This document shows, in pieces, positions 7,676-16,035 of a DNA stretch of 22,288 nucleotides. This DNA is from Desulfothermus sp964427155 (GTDB taxonomy: Bacteria > Desulfobacterota > Desulfovibrionia > Desulfovibrionales > Desulfothermaceae), in assembly GCA_964427155.1 (NCBI GenBank), contig CAYRSC010000001.1, positions 1 to 22,288 on the forward strand, read 5' to 3'. A model generated the notes under the pieces. The model was not told the origin of the DNA. It saw nothing but the letters and a program-made list of their open reading frames with translations, and ran no database searches. The stretch's first letter is position 1; the number at the start of each line of letters is the position of its first letter. The translations under genes were made by a program, and so were the position numbers.

Positions 7676-8689
7676 ATGTCTGCTGTATTGATAACCGGCT
7701 GTGCAGGATTTATAGGTTTTCACCTTTCAAGAAGGCTTCTTGAAGAGGGGAGGAGGGAGATAATCGGGATAGACAATCTCTCTCCCTACTACTCTGTTAG
7801 GCTTAAAAAGGATAGACTAAAGATCCTCCAGAAGTATAGGGGCTTTCATTTTTATGAAATATCCCTTGAGGATAGAGCTGGTGTGGAAGAGGTCTTCTCT
7901 TCCCAGAGGATCTCAAGGGTGGTAAATCTCGCGGCCCAGGCAGGGGTGAGATATAGCCTCACCAATCCCCATTCCTATATTGAGAGCAATATCGTGGGGT
8001 TTATGAATATCTTGGAGTGCTGTAGAAAGGTAGAGATTGAGCACCTGGTGTTTGCCTCCTCCAGCTCTGTATATGGGCTAAATACCACCATGCCCTTTAG
8101 TGTGCATCACAATGTGGACCATCCCATAAGTCTGTATGCGGCCACCAAAAAGTCAAATGAGCTAATGGCACACACCTATAGTTATCTTTATAATATCCCC
8201 TGTACAGGACTGAGGTTTTTTACTGTATATGGTCCCTGGGGAAGACCAGACATGGCTCTTTTTAAGTTTACCAGTGCCATTGTAGAGGACAGGCCCATAG
8301 ATGTATATAATTTTGGTAAGATGGAGAGGGATTTTACCTATATTGATGATATTGTGGAGGGTGTGATTCGGGTACTGGAGAGGATACCAACTCCCAATGA
8401 GCACTGGAGCGGAGACAATCCTGACCCCTCCTCTAGCCCTGCCCCCTACAGGCTTTATAATATAGGTAATAATAATTCTGTATCCCTTATGCGCTTTATA
8501 GAGGTAATAGAGGAGGCACTGGGAAAGAAGGCGAGAAAGAACTTTCTCCCACTGCAACCTGGAGACGTGCCAAGGACCTTTGCAGATGTGGATGACCTTA
8601 TGAAGGACGTGGGTTTTAGGCCCTCTACTCCCATTGAAGTTGGAATACCCAGGTTTATAGAATGGTATAAGGAATATTATCAACTTTAG
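7676..8689 (+). CDS. NAD-dependent epimerase, UDP-glucuronate 4-epimerase type
   Basis: A short-chain dehydrogenase-type sugar-nucleotide epimerase of 337 residues, predicted to interconvert UDP-glucuronate and UDP-galacturonate for surface polysaccharide synthesis. The N-terminal NAD site is TGCAGFIG (residues 7-14). The Ser-Ser-Ser-Val-Tyr-Gly stretch and the Tyr154-x-x-x-Lys158 pair form the catalytic centre. The subfamily is indicated by HPISLYAATKKSNELMAHTY and the hallmark PWGRPDMALFKFTSAI followed by RDFTYIDDIVEGV. I place the start at ATG 7676 because AAGGAG lies five bases upstream; a GTG at 7670 is too close to that site. The gene sits nine bases after the preceding gene in a tight + strand series. 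Confidence 0.93.
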   Translation: MSAVLITGCAGFIGFHLSRRLLEEGRREIIGIDNLSPYYSVRLKKDRLKILQKYRGFHFYEISLEDRAGVEEVFSSQRISRVVNLAAQAGVRYSLTNPHSYIESNIVGFMNILECCRKVEIEHLVFASSSSVYGLNTTMPFSVHHNVDHPISLYAATKKSNELMAHTYSYLYNIPCTGLRFFTVYGPWGRPDMALFKFTSAIVEDRPIDVYNFGKMERDFTYIDDIVEGVIRVLERIPTPNEHWSGDNPDPSSSPAPYRLYNIGNNNSVSLMRFIEVIEEALGKKARKNFLPLQPGDVPRTFADVDDLMKDVGFRPSTPIEVGIPRFIEWYKEYYQL

Positions 8690-8702
8690 TTGGAGGAAGT
8701 AG

Positions 8703-8996
8703 ATGGATTTTAAGACTTACAAGAAAAAGCTGGAAGGGATCTTTACCAGGATAAATGAGATATTGGAGGAGGGGGATATCCCTGAGATATCCCTTATCAA
8801 GGACTTTACCCGCCTTGCATCCAGACTACAGAACTATGCCACAGATGAATGGTCTTATGAGGCAGAGGATTTTGCCCACCTGGCAAATCAGCTAATAAGT
8901 GCAGTTAAGGGTAATGATTTTCAGGAGATATATAGGTTAATATCCTCCCTGGAGGATGCAAAAAATTATTGTCACAGGAGTTTCAGGGAAGAGTAG
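8703..8996 (+). CDS. Small helical protein of unknown function preceding parA
   Basis: This 97-residue protein is almost entirely helix-forming and acidic. It has no signal peptide, membrane span, cysteine motif or recognisable catalytic residue. GGAGG lies just upstream of the ATG. It starts 13 bases after the epimerase and its stop lies seven bases before the parA start, so it is very likely co-transcribed with both. A function in partition is possible from position alone; I do not recognise the family. Confidence 0.75.
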   Translation: MDFKTYKKKLEGIFTRINEILEEGDIPEISLIKDFTRLASRLQNYATDEWSYEAEDFAHLANQLISAVKGNDFQEIYRLISSLEDAKNYCHRSFREE

Positions 8997-9003
8997 CAGG
9001 GGG

Positions 9004-9765
<762 letters not shown>

Positions 9766-9766
9766 C

Positions 9767-10183
9767 TTAGGAGGGCCTATAGGGTATGGTCTCAGTGGTG
9801 ATCTTGTCCTTAAAGTGCTTTTTTACCACCTTGGCCCCACACCTGAGACACCTGAAGCTCACAAGTCCACTTACGCTTGCGGCAGTGAGGAGGAACTTCT
9901 TTTCCCTATCCTCTTCCCAGTTGGTGGTCTCATTTCCACACACCCCGCACTTCACACTAAAGTCATAAGGGTATTTAAAGTCCCAGCACTTCTTGAAGAC
10001 TTCCCAATCAGAGAGGGGCTCTTTCACCTCCTCTATCTTCTCCTTTTCCCCACTATCCAGCTCTTTCTCTATTATCCTGGAGACCTCTGTGCCGATCCTC
10101 TCCCATAGGCTTGCATGGATGAATATCCCAAGGAGTCTGCCATGCCTGTCATATACATCAATCACCTTATCTCCCTGCTCCAT
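9767..10183 (-). CDS. Zinc-ribbon protein lying between parA and parB
   Basis: This 138-residue protein starts at ATG 10183, behind a strong AGGAGG. The upstream in-frame extension to 10276 is rejected because it is Lys/Phe-rich and unlike the rest. The N-terminal half begins with VIDVYDRHGRLLGIFI and is followed by an acidic helical linker (residues about 35-60). The C-terminal half has two CxxC pairs (Cys79/Cys82 and Cys112/Cys115) typical of a structural zinc ribbon. The function is unknown; nucleic-acid or protein binding would be usual for such a ribbon. It is divergent from parB across a 106-base gap holding a palindrome, and convergent with parA. Confidence 0.8.
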   Translation of the reverse strand: MEQGDKVIDVYDRHGRLLGIFIHASLWERIGTEVSRIIEKELDSGEKEKIEEVKEPLSDWEVFKKCWDFKYPYDFSVKCGVCGNETTNWEEDREKKFLLTAASVSGLVSFRCLRCGAKVVKKHFKDKITTETIPYRPS

Positions 10184-10201
10184 AACGCCTCCTTTAATAC
10201 T

Positions 10202-10219
10202 TCTCTTCCAGGGAAGAGA
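10202..10219. promoter_or_regulatory. Perfect 8-bp inverted repeat between divergent genes (candidate operator)
   Basis: TCTCTTCC and GGAAGAGA are separated by two bases, giving an 18-bp palindrome. It lies 18 bases upstream of the zinc-ribbon start and about 70 bases upstream of parB. Its short spacer suits a dimeric DNA-binding protein better than an RNA hairpin. No regulator is identified. Confidence 0.45.
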
Positions 10220-10223
10220 GAAT

Positions 10224-10252
10224 TTGATTTTTTTTCTTTTAAAAGCTAAAAC
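10224..10252 (+). promoter_or_regulatory. Possible sigma-70-type promoter for parB
   Basis: TTGATT (10224-10229) and TAAAAC (10247-10252) are separated by 17 bases within an AT-rich gap. parB needs its own promoter because the upstream gene is on the other strand. The -10 box matches only four of six positions. Confidence 0.4.
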
Positions 10253-10289
10253 CTTTTTAAAACTAAATAAAAACATCTGGAGAGAAAAT

Positions 10290-11264
10290 ATGGCAAAGCC
10301 CAGGGGATTAGGTAAAGGATTAGATGTGCTTTTTCAACAAAAAATCTCCCTGGACGAGAAAGAAACCCCTGAAAGTCCCTACAGGGAGATAGACATTCAC
10401 CTCCTGGACAAAAACCCCCATCAACCGAGAAAGACCTTTTCTGAAGATTCCATTGAGGAGCTTGCAGAATCCATTGCCTCCAATGGCCTTATTCAACCCA
10501 TTGTTGTCAGACCCTCTCCCCATGCCTCGGATAGATATCAGATAGTTGCGGGAGAGAGGAGGTATGAGGCGTGTAAAAGGGCTGGCCTCTCTACAGTAAA
10601 GGTCATAGTTACAGAGATATCAGATGAAGAGGCCCTGATAATTGGCCTTATTGAGAATCTCCAGAGGGAGGATTTAAATTGCATTGAAGAGGCAGAGGCC
10701 TATAACAGGCTGAGACAGTCCCTGGGGATTACCCAGGAGGAGCTTGCAAAGCAGATAGGAAAGAGCCGTTCCCATGTGGCAAATACCCTGCGTCTCCTCT
10801 CACTGCAAGACCCTATAAAGGATGCCCTTAAAGAGGGAACAATTACGCCAGGTCACGCCAGGGCACTACTCTCCATCTCAGATAACTCTGCCAGAGAAAG
10901 GGCCTTTTCTTACATAATAAAGAAGGGATTGAGCGTGAGAGAGGCTGAAAGGATAGCAGAGCACTTTAGAAAAAAGGGAAGGCTTCCCGCTCCTGTATCA
11001 GGGGAAAAGAAAAGGGGGAGGACAAGTGAGGAGTTTTTGAGGATGGGTAGGGAGTTGAAGGAGAGGTTTCAGGAGAAGATAGGGGTGAAGGTCTCCTTGA
11101 GCGGGACGTTGGATAAGGGAAAGATAAGTCTGTTCTTTGAGTCCCAGCAGGAACTGGAGCTTTTACTCATGCGCCTATACTCTTTGTGTGAAGAGGAGGG
11201 GGAGATTGTTTCACGTGAAACACAGGAGGAGATAGATGCAGATACAGATACCCTCCCTATTTGA
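10290..11264 (+). CDS. parB: Chromosome-partitioning protein ParB (Spo0J family)
   Basis: ParB loads on parS sites and slides along DNA as a CTP-dependent clamp, recruiting ParA and condensin. The start ATG 10290 gives the canonical N-terminus MAKPRGLGKGLDVLF, which matches ParA-stimulating peptides, and follows GGAG. The 324-residue product contains LDKNPHQPRKTF, the CTP-binding GERRYEA box (residues 88-94), ENLQREDLNCIEEAEAY, the helix-turn-helix ITQEELAKQIGKSRSHVANTLRL, and TPGHARALL. The C-terminal dimerisation domain ends in an acidic tail. Open frame upstream of 10290 overlaps the opposite-strand gene and is not coding. The 3' end carries a consensus parS site and overlaps rfaE1 by 29 bases. 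Confidence 0.97.
   Translation: MAKPRGLGKGLDVLFQQKISLDEKETPESPYREIDIHLLDKNPHQPRKTFSEDSIEELAESIASNGLIQPIVVRPSPHASDRYQIVAGERRYEACKRAGLSTVKVIVTEISDEEALIIGLIENLQREDLNCIEEAEAYNRLRQSLGITQEELAKQIGKSRSHVANTLRLLSLQDPIKDALKEGTITPGHARALLSISDNSARERAFSYIIKKGLSVREAERIAEHFRKKGRLPAPVSGEKKRGRTSEEFLRMGRELKERFQEKIGVKVSLSGTLDKGKISLFFESQQELELLLMRLYSLCEEEGEIVSRETQEEIDADTDTLPI
11207..11222. promoter_or_regulatory. Consensus parS centromere site
   Basis: TGTTTCACGTGAAACA is a perfect 16-bp palindrome and an exact match to the widely conserved chromosomal ParB-binding parS consensus. It lies inside the 3' coding end of parB, where it encodes Val-Ser-Arg-Glu-Thr. It ends 13 bases before the rfaE1 start. ParB binding here marks the origin-proximal domain and could affect transcription of parB and the genes behind it. 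Confidence 0.95.
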
Positions 11265-12240
11265 TGTACTGGAGTCCATCTTTTCTCAAAGGGCATTCCC
11301 TGTGCTGGTGGTGGGGGATGTGATTGTGGATAGGTATCAATATGGTGAGGTGGAGAGGGTCTCTCCAGAGGCCCCTGTGCCTGTGGTTTTGGTGAGAGGG
11401 GAGGAGGTGAGGCCTGGTGGTGCGGCAAATGTTGCCAGCAATATTGTCTCCCTGGGTGGAAGTGTGGAGATGGTGGGGGCCATTGGGAGGGATGAGAGTG
11501 GGAGGGCCTTAAGGGCCCTCCTTGAGGAGAGGGGGATAGGCTCCCGTCTCCTGGAGCTGGAGGGGTATTGCACCATAGAAAAGACCCGGATAATTGCCAG
11601 AAAACAGCAGGTGGTGCGAGTGGACAGGGAAGATGTCCACTGGGAGGATATCCTGGCCAATGCGGGGAGGACCCTTCTAGAGGGGATATGTAAGTGGAGG
11701 GGGGTAGTGGTTGTCTCTGACTATGGAAAGGGTTTTCTGGGTCCCCTCTCCCTTAAAGAGATATTGTCCAGTTGTCCCCAGGTTATTGTGGACCCAAAAA
11801 AGAGGAACTTTGAGTATTACTCCTCTCCTTTTCTCCTTACTCCAAATCGCAAGGAGGCAGAAGAGCTGGCAGGGATGGAGGTGCGGACCCAGGAGGATAT
11901 AGTCATGGCAGGGAAGCTGATAATAGAGAGGGTGGGGTGTAAAAATCTTCTGCTAACCCTTGGGCCAGAGGGAATGGTCCTGTTCCAGGGGGAGAGGATC
12001 TACCACCTTCCCTCCTGTGCCAGGGAGGTCTTTGATGTGACTGGTGCAGGGGATACAGTGGTGGCAGTGGTGGCCCTGGGTCTCTCATGTGGCCTTTCCC
12101 TGCTGGAGGCATGTATATTTGCCAATTTCTGTGCAGGCAAGGTGGTGGCAAAGGTGGGAACATCCACGGTTACCAGAGAAGAGATAGAAAAAGATGCCCA
12201 TGAGTGGAAGGGATATATAGAAGTGGAGAAATGGGGTTAG
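11236..12240 (+). CDS. rfaE1: D-glycero-beta-D-manno-heptose-7-phosphate kinase (RfaE domain I)
   Basis: This PfkB-family sugar kinase of 334 residues is predicted to phosphorylate heptose-7-phosphate at C1 in ADP-heptose synthesis for the LPS inner core. It shows VVGDVIVDRYQYGEVERVSP, which is typical of RfaE/HldE kinases, PGGAANVASNI (residues 60-70), and the anion-hole and catalytic motif DVTGAGDTV (Asp267 to Asp273). The C-terminal nucleotidyltransferase found in bifunctional HldE is absent, so that step must be encoded elsewhere. The ATG follows AGGAGG by six bases and overlaps parB by 29 bases; it overlaps ftsE by 10 bases. The parS site lies just upstream, so ParB occupancy may influence it. 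Confidence 0.93.
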   Translation: MQIQIPSLFDVLESIFSQRAFPVLVVGDVIVDRYQYGEVERVSPEAPVPVVLVRGEEVRPGGAANVASNIVSLGGSVEMVGAIGRDESGRALRALLEERGIGSRLLELEGYCTIEKTRIIARKQQVVRVDREDVHWEDILANAGRTLLEGICKWRGVVVVSDYGKGFLGPLSLKEILSSCPQVIVDPKKRNFEYYSSPFLLTPNRKEAEELAGMEVRTQEDIVMAGKLIIERVGCKNLLLTLGPEGMVLFQGERIYHLPSCAREVFDVTGAGDTVVAVVALGLSCGLSLLEACIFANFCAGKVVAKVGTSTVTREEIEKDAHEWKGYIEVEKWG

Positions 12241-12908
12241 AGAACAAGTCCATAATAGATATACGGCGCCTCTTTTTTTCCTTTGGGGACAGAGTGGTCT
12301 TTAAGGACGTATCTCTCTCAGTGGAGAGGGGAGAATTCCTCTTTATAACTGGACCTTCGGGGTCTGGTAAGACCACCCTCCTCAAGATCCTCCATGGGGA
12401 GCTACCAGTAAAGACCGGTATGGTGAGGATTGCAGATATAGATGTAAGGAGACTTCCCCGCTCTCACCTCTATAAGCTTCGGCAACGGGTCTCAATGGTG
12501 TATCAGGATTTTATGGTCCTGGAAGAGGCAAGCGTGGAGAAGAATGTCTCCCTTCCCTTGAAGGTGCGTTTTTTAAGTGGTGTGGAGATAAGGAAAAGGG
12601 TGGATATTGTGCTGAGGAGCCTTAAGATCTCTCATCTCAGGAGAGAGATATGCGGCACCCTTTCAGGGGGAGAAAAGCAGAGGGTGGCAATTGCCCGGGC
12701 CATTGTGGTAAATCCAGAGCTGTTGCTGGCGGATGAGCCCACGGGAAACCTGGATGAAGAACTCTCTGTGAGACTTATAAAGATACTGGGACAATTTAAT
12801 AGACACGGGACCACTGTGGTCTTTGCCACCCACAACCCCTCCCTTAGAAACTGGATAAAGGGGACACGTCTCCTTAAGATACAGGGAGGCAGACTCATAG
12901 AGGGGTAG
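12231..12908 (+). CDS. ftsE: Cell-division ATP-binding protein FtsE
   Basis: FtsE is the cytoplasmic ATPase of the FtsEX complex, which links the divisome to activation of periplasmic cell-wall hydrolases. The 225-residue product has Walker A GPSGSGKTT (residues 41-49), the Q-loop VYQDFMVLEEASVEKNV, the ABC signature LSGGEKQRVAIARAI, Walker B LLLADEPTGNLD and the H-loop ATHN. I chose ATG 12231 over an in-frame ATG 27 bases upstream because the shorter form has the family length and a conserved-looking N-terminus. It overlaps rfaE1 by 10 bases and is followed four bases later by ftsX, which confirms FtsE rather than another ABC ATPase. Confidence 0.95.
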   Translation: MGLENKSIIDIRRLFFSFGDRVVFKDVSLSVERGEFLFITGPSGSGKTTLLKILHGELPVKTGMVRIADIDVRRLPRSHLYKLRQRVSMVYQDFMVLEEASVEKNVSLPLKVRFLSGVEIRKRVDIVLRSLKISHLRREICGTLSGGEKQRVAIARAIVVNPELLLADEPTGNLDEELSVRLIKILGQFNRHGTTVVFATHNPSLRNWIKGTRLLKIQGGRLIEG

Positions 12909-12912
12909 ATCC

Positions 12913-13785
12913 ATGTCCTTTTTGAAAAATATCTCTGAGCAGACCCTGGAGATTCTGCTCCTGCGAAAGAAACAGCAACTGGCACTGGTGTTATCCCTGG
13001 CCTTTCTCATATATTTTGGGGGCCTTTTAATTATGGGGTGGGTAAATCTGAGTAGATATTGTATTTCCTCCTCTCATTCCCTTCGCCTCATAATCTATTG
13101 GAAGAAGATGGACACAAGGGAATTTAATACCTGTCTTAATACTCTAAAAGGCCTGCCCCATGTGCATGTGAAAAAGGTCTATACCCCTGCCCAGGCCCTT
13201 AACATCCTGAGACACACCTCCCCTGAGGGAGTGAATTTACCCTCTATCTCTCCCAATCCCCTCTCCTATACCACTGTAATAGAGGTGGATGTAGGGGAAA
13301 AGGGATTTTATGGGCTTGTGGATAGGCTCAAAAGGCTAAAAGGGGTGGAGGATGTGATATTTTCTCCAAAGGGGCTGGAGATAAAGAGGGCATGGAAGAG
13401 GATGGCAAAGTACAGTGGAGGGGTGATCCTCATAGTCCTCGCAAAGATAATGGGATTTGTTATCTTTGTATCCTATTCCCTTATAAGGGCCATGCGGGAA
13501 GAGGAGATAAGGATATTGTGGCTGGTTGGGGCATCTCCCAGCTTTATACGTCTGCCCATTATCCTGGATGCCCTCCTCCTCACCATGTTTTCCTTTGTGC
13601 TGGGATGTTCCCTGGTAAAGCTCACCCAGGTGGGTCTAAATAGGTTTGCCTACACTCCTCCTCTGTGGATAAAGATAGAGTTTTTGCCCTTAAATACCAT
13701 ATTTGTCTTTTTTGGGGTGGTGATGCTAATTACTCTGGTAGGGTCATATCTTGCAGTGAGAAATATTGATCCTGCCCGATTTTAA
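12913..13785 (+). CDS. ftsX: Cell-division permease-like protein FtsX
   Basis: FtsX is the membrane partner of FtsE and carries a periplasmic loop that engages hydrolase activators. The 290-residue product has one N-terminal membrane span (about residues 18-41). A periplasmic domain (about 45-165) follows, then three C-terminal spans (about 172-195, 213-236 and 258-283), the usual FtsX topology. The last span ends in VGSYLAVRNIDPARF. The start is four bases after ftsE and is preceded by GAGGGG. An adjacent periplasmic hydrolase or EnvC-like partner is not visible in the window. Confidence 0.93.
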   Translation: MSFLKNISEQTLEILLLRKKQQLALVLSLAFLIYFGGLLIMGWVNLSRYCISSSHSLRLIIYWKKMDTREFNTCLNTLKGLPHVHVKKVYTPAQALNILRHTSPEGVNLPSISPNPLSYTTVIEVDVGEKGFYGLVDRLKRLKGVEDVIFSPKGLEIKRAWKRMAKYSGGVILIVLAKIMGFVIFVSYSLIRAMREEEIRILWLVGASPSFIRLPIILDALLLTMFSFVLGCSLVKLTQVGLNRFAYTPPLWIKIEFLPLNTIFVFFGVVMLITLVGSYLAVRNIDPARF

Positions 13786-13809
13786 CCCTAACCTCTAAGG
13801 AGCGGTGAT

Positions 13810-15477
13810 ATGAGAAGCAATAAGATGAAGCAGGGAATTGAAAAGAGTCCTCACAGGTCCCTTCTCTATGCAACTGGCCTCACCCCTGAGGAATTAAAAA
13901 GGCCCATTGTGGGGGTGGTCAATTCTGCCAATGAGTTAATACCAGGTCATATCCATCTGGATACCATAACAGAGGCAGTAAAGGCCGGCATCAGACTGGC
14001 CGGGGGGGTGCCCCTGGAGTTCCCCACCATTGGTATATGTGATGGGGTGGCCATGAATCATGAGGGGATGAAGATGAGCCTTCCCAGCAGGGAGTTAATA
14101 GCAGACTCCATTGAGGCAATGGCAGTGGCACATCCCTTTGATGCCCTGGTATGTGTGACCAATTGTGACAAGATAATCCCTGGCATGTTAATGGCCATGC
14201 TTCGTCTGAATATTCCAGCCATAATTGTAAGTGGAGGCCCCATGCTTGCTGGAAGGATGGGGGAGAAGAAGATCGACCTAATAAGCGTATTTGAGGGTGT
14301 GGGCAGGTACCAGCGAGGGGATATCTCCAGGGAGGAGCTGGAGGAACTTGAACTTACCGCATGTCCTGGTTGTGGGAGCTGTGCAGGAATGTTTACAGCC
14401 AATTCCATGAATTGTCTCAGTGAGGCAATAGGACTTGCCCTTCCAGGCAATGGGACTATCCCTGCAGTGTATGCAGAAAGGGTAAGACTTGCAAAGAGGG
14501 CAGGGATGCAGGTCATGGAGCTCCTGGAGAAGAATATAAGGCCCAGGGATATTGTTACTCAGGAGAGTATGAGAAATGCCATTGCCGTGGATATGGCCCT
14601 TGGGTGCTCCACCAACACGGTTCTCCATCTCCCTGCTGTTTTTGCAGAGGCAGAGATAGAGGTAAATCTGGAGATATTTGATGAGATAAGCAGAAAGACC
14701 CCTAACCTGTGCAGACTATCCCCTGCAGGGGAGCACAGGATGGAGGATCTGTATCACGCAGGGGGGATACAGGCGGTTATGTCAGAACTCAGTAAAAAGG
14801 GCCTTATAGATCTGGGGTGTCTCACTGTCACAGGGAAGAGCGTGGGGGATAACCTCAAGGAATCCAAGGCCCAGGTAAAGGACTATACAGTGATAAGGCC
14901 CATAGATGATCCCTATTCCCCTGAAGGAGGCATAGCCATTTTATATGGCAATCTTGCCCCAGAGGGGTGCGTGGTGAAGCAGTCTGCTGTGGCAGAGGAG
15001 ATGAGGGTAAGGATAGGCAGGGCCAGGTGTTTTGATTCTGAGGAAGAGGCAGTGGAGGCCATACTGGGAGGCAGGATAAAAAAGGGAGATGTGGTGGTCA
15101 TAAGGTATGAAGGGCCAAAGGGAGGCCCAGGGATGAGGGAGATGCTCACCCCAACATCTGCTATTGCGGGTATGGGCCTGGATAGGGATGTGGCCCTTAT
15201 AACAGATGGTAGATTTAGTGGGGGCACCAGGGGTGCAGCAATAGGTCATATATCTCCTGAGGCCGCAGAGGGTGGTCCCATTGCCTATATTATGGAAGGG
15301 GATGAGATAGAGATAAATATTCCAGAGAGGAGGATAACCCTGCGGGTAGAGGATAAGGTACTAGAGGAGAGGAAACAGAGGATAAAACTAAAACAAAAAG
15401 AGATATCCTCCTCTTTCCTGAAGAGATATGCCAGGATGGCATCTTCTGCCTCAAAGGGCGCCATCTTCAAGAGATAG
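13810..15477 (+). CDS. ilvD: Dihydroxy-acid dehydratase
   Basis: IlvD dehydrates 2,3-dihydroxy-isovalerate and 2,3-dihydroxy-3-methylvalerate in valine and isoleucine synthesis, using an iron-sulfur cluster. The 555-residue length is standard. Key stretches are FPTIGICDGVAMNHEGM, CVTNCDKIIPGM (Cys119, Asp120, Lys121), TACPGCGSCAGMFTANSMN (Cys185, Cys188, Cys191), GCSTNTVLHLPA, and DGRFSGGTRGAAIGHISPEA. AAGGAG lies seven bases before the ATG. It begins 24 bases after ftsX and is followed by a hairpin terminator, so it appears to be the last gene of the parB-rfaE1-ftsEX transcript. No other ilv gene is nearby and no attenuator-like leader is visible. Confidence 0.97.
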   Translation: MRSNKMKQGIEKSPHRSLLYATGLTPEELKRPIVGVVNSANELIPGHIHLDTITEAVKAGIRLAGGVPLEFPTIGICDGVAMNHEGMKMSLPSRELIADSIEAMAVAHPFDALVCVTNCDKIIPGMLMAMLRLNIPAIIVSGGPMLAGRMGEKKIDLISVFEGVGRYQRGDISREELEELELTACPGCGSCAGMFTANSMNCLSEAIGLALPGNGTIPAVYAERVRLAKRAGMQVMELLEKNIRPRDIVTQESMRNAIAVDMALGCSTNTVLHLPAVFAEAEIEVNLEIFDEISRKTPNLCRLSPAGEHRMEDLYHAGGIQAVMSELSKKGLIDLGCLTVTGKSVGDNLKESKAQVKDYTVIRPIDDPYSPEGGIAILYGNLAPEGCVVKQSAVAEEMRVRIGRARCFDSEEEAVEAILGGRIKKGDVVVIRYEGPKGGPGMREMLTPTSAIAGMGLDRDVALITDGRFSGGTRGAAIGHISPEAAEGGPIAYIMEGDEIEINIPERRITLRVEDKVLEERKQRIKLKQKEISSSFLKRYARMASSASKGAIFKR

Positions 15478-15481
15478 ACCA

Positions 15482-15510
15482 CAGGGGGGAGGCTCCCCCC
15501 CTGCATTTTT
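15482..15510 (+). terminator. Intrinsic terminator after ilvD
   Basis: A G/C-rich stem of eight pairs (15482-15489 with 15496-15503) encloses a six-base loop and is followed by CATTTTT. It begins five bases after the ilvD stop codon. Confidence 0.7.
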
Positions 15511-15655
15511 AAAAGAGGGGGGTTTCCCCTTAAATTCCCAGAGGAGTGCGAGAATCCCATGACCTGTTGGAAGGAGTTGGATACCATAAGGGGATTTGCA
15601 GGAGGATGCATAGCATATTATAAGGGAAATTAATAATTCAACAAGAGAGTGCCTG
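15511..15655. other. Non-coding gap between ilvD and the VanZ-like gene
   Basis: A second small hairpin is visible at 15516-15530 (AGGGG / CCCCT with a five-base loop). An A/T-rich stretch with TATTAT (15616-15621) may be the -10 box of a promoter for the VanZ-fapA-motA cluster, but I see no good -35 box. No gene is supported here. Confidence 0.45.
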
Positions 15656-16030
15656 ATGCAACAGATAAGACTGGAGGAGAAAAGGATAAGGTTGTGTTTT
15701 TTTGGGGTATGGGTGATATGTGTATGTATGGATATACACTATTCCCTTACTCCCACCATCCCCATCCCCCTGACATTTGACAACTCGGATAAAATCCTTC
15801 ATTTTCTTACCTATGGGTTACTAGCGGCCCTGCCAGGGTTATTCTGTGTTTCAATAAGACGATTTGTGCTTTTTGTATTATTTGTTATTATGCTGGGTAC
15901 AGCACTGGAGATAAGGCAGTATTTTGTGGTAGGGAGGGATTTTTCCTTTTTGGACATGAGTGCAAACAACCTGGGGGCACTGGTCTCTCTTGTGATTATT
16001 GGCCACCTTAAAAAGGATGTGGGTGAATAG
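15656..16030 (+). CDS. VanZ-like family membrane protein
   Basis: This 124-residue membrane protein has about four hydrophobic spans. It carries the VanZ-family pattern DKILHFLTYGLLA, followed by LGTALEIRQYFVVGRDFSFLDMSANNLGA, where the Asp-Lys, Glu-x-x-Gln, Gly-Arg-x-x-Ser and Asp-x-x-Ala-Asn positions are all present. The family is named after a teicoplanin-resistance protein, but most members have no known role. This one has no vancomycin-resistance context. The ribosome site is weak (AGAGAG). It begins a + strand cluster with fapA (5 bases downstream) and motA. Confidence 0.85.
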   Translation: MQQIRLEEKRIRLCFFGVWVICVCMDIHYSLTPTIPIPLTFDNSDKILHFLTYGLLAALPGLFCVSIRRFVLFVLFVIMLGTALEIRQYFVVGRDFSFLDMSANNLGALVSLVIIGHLKKDVGE

Positions 16031-16035
16031 GGGAT

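Noticed and set aside
8775..8794. Tandem GATATCCCT repeat with 11-base period
   Set aside because: Only two copies inside a coding region; likely chance from codon use.
9993..10289. In-frame extension upstream of parB
   Set aside because: It lies antisense to the zinc-ribbon gene, and the family-typical MAKPRGLGKGL start is at 10290.
15285..15611. Minus-strand frame of 108 codons spanning the ilvD end and the following gap
   Set aside because: It overlaps the conserved ilvD 3' end and the terminator hairpin and has no recognisable protein pattern or good start.
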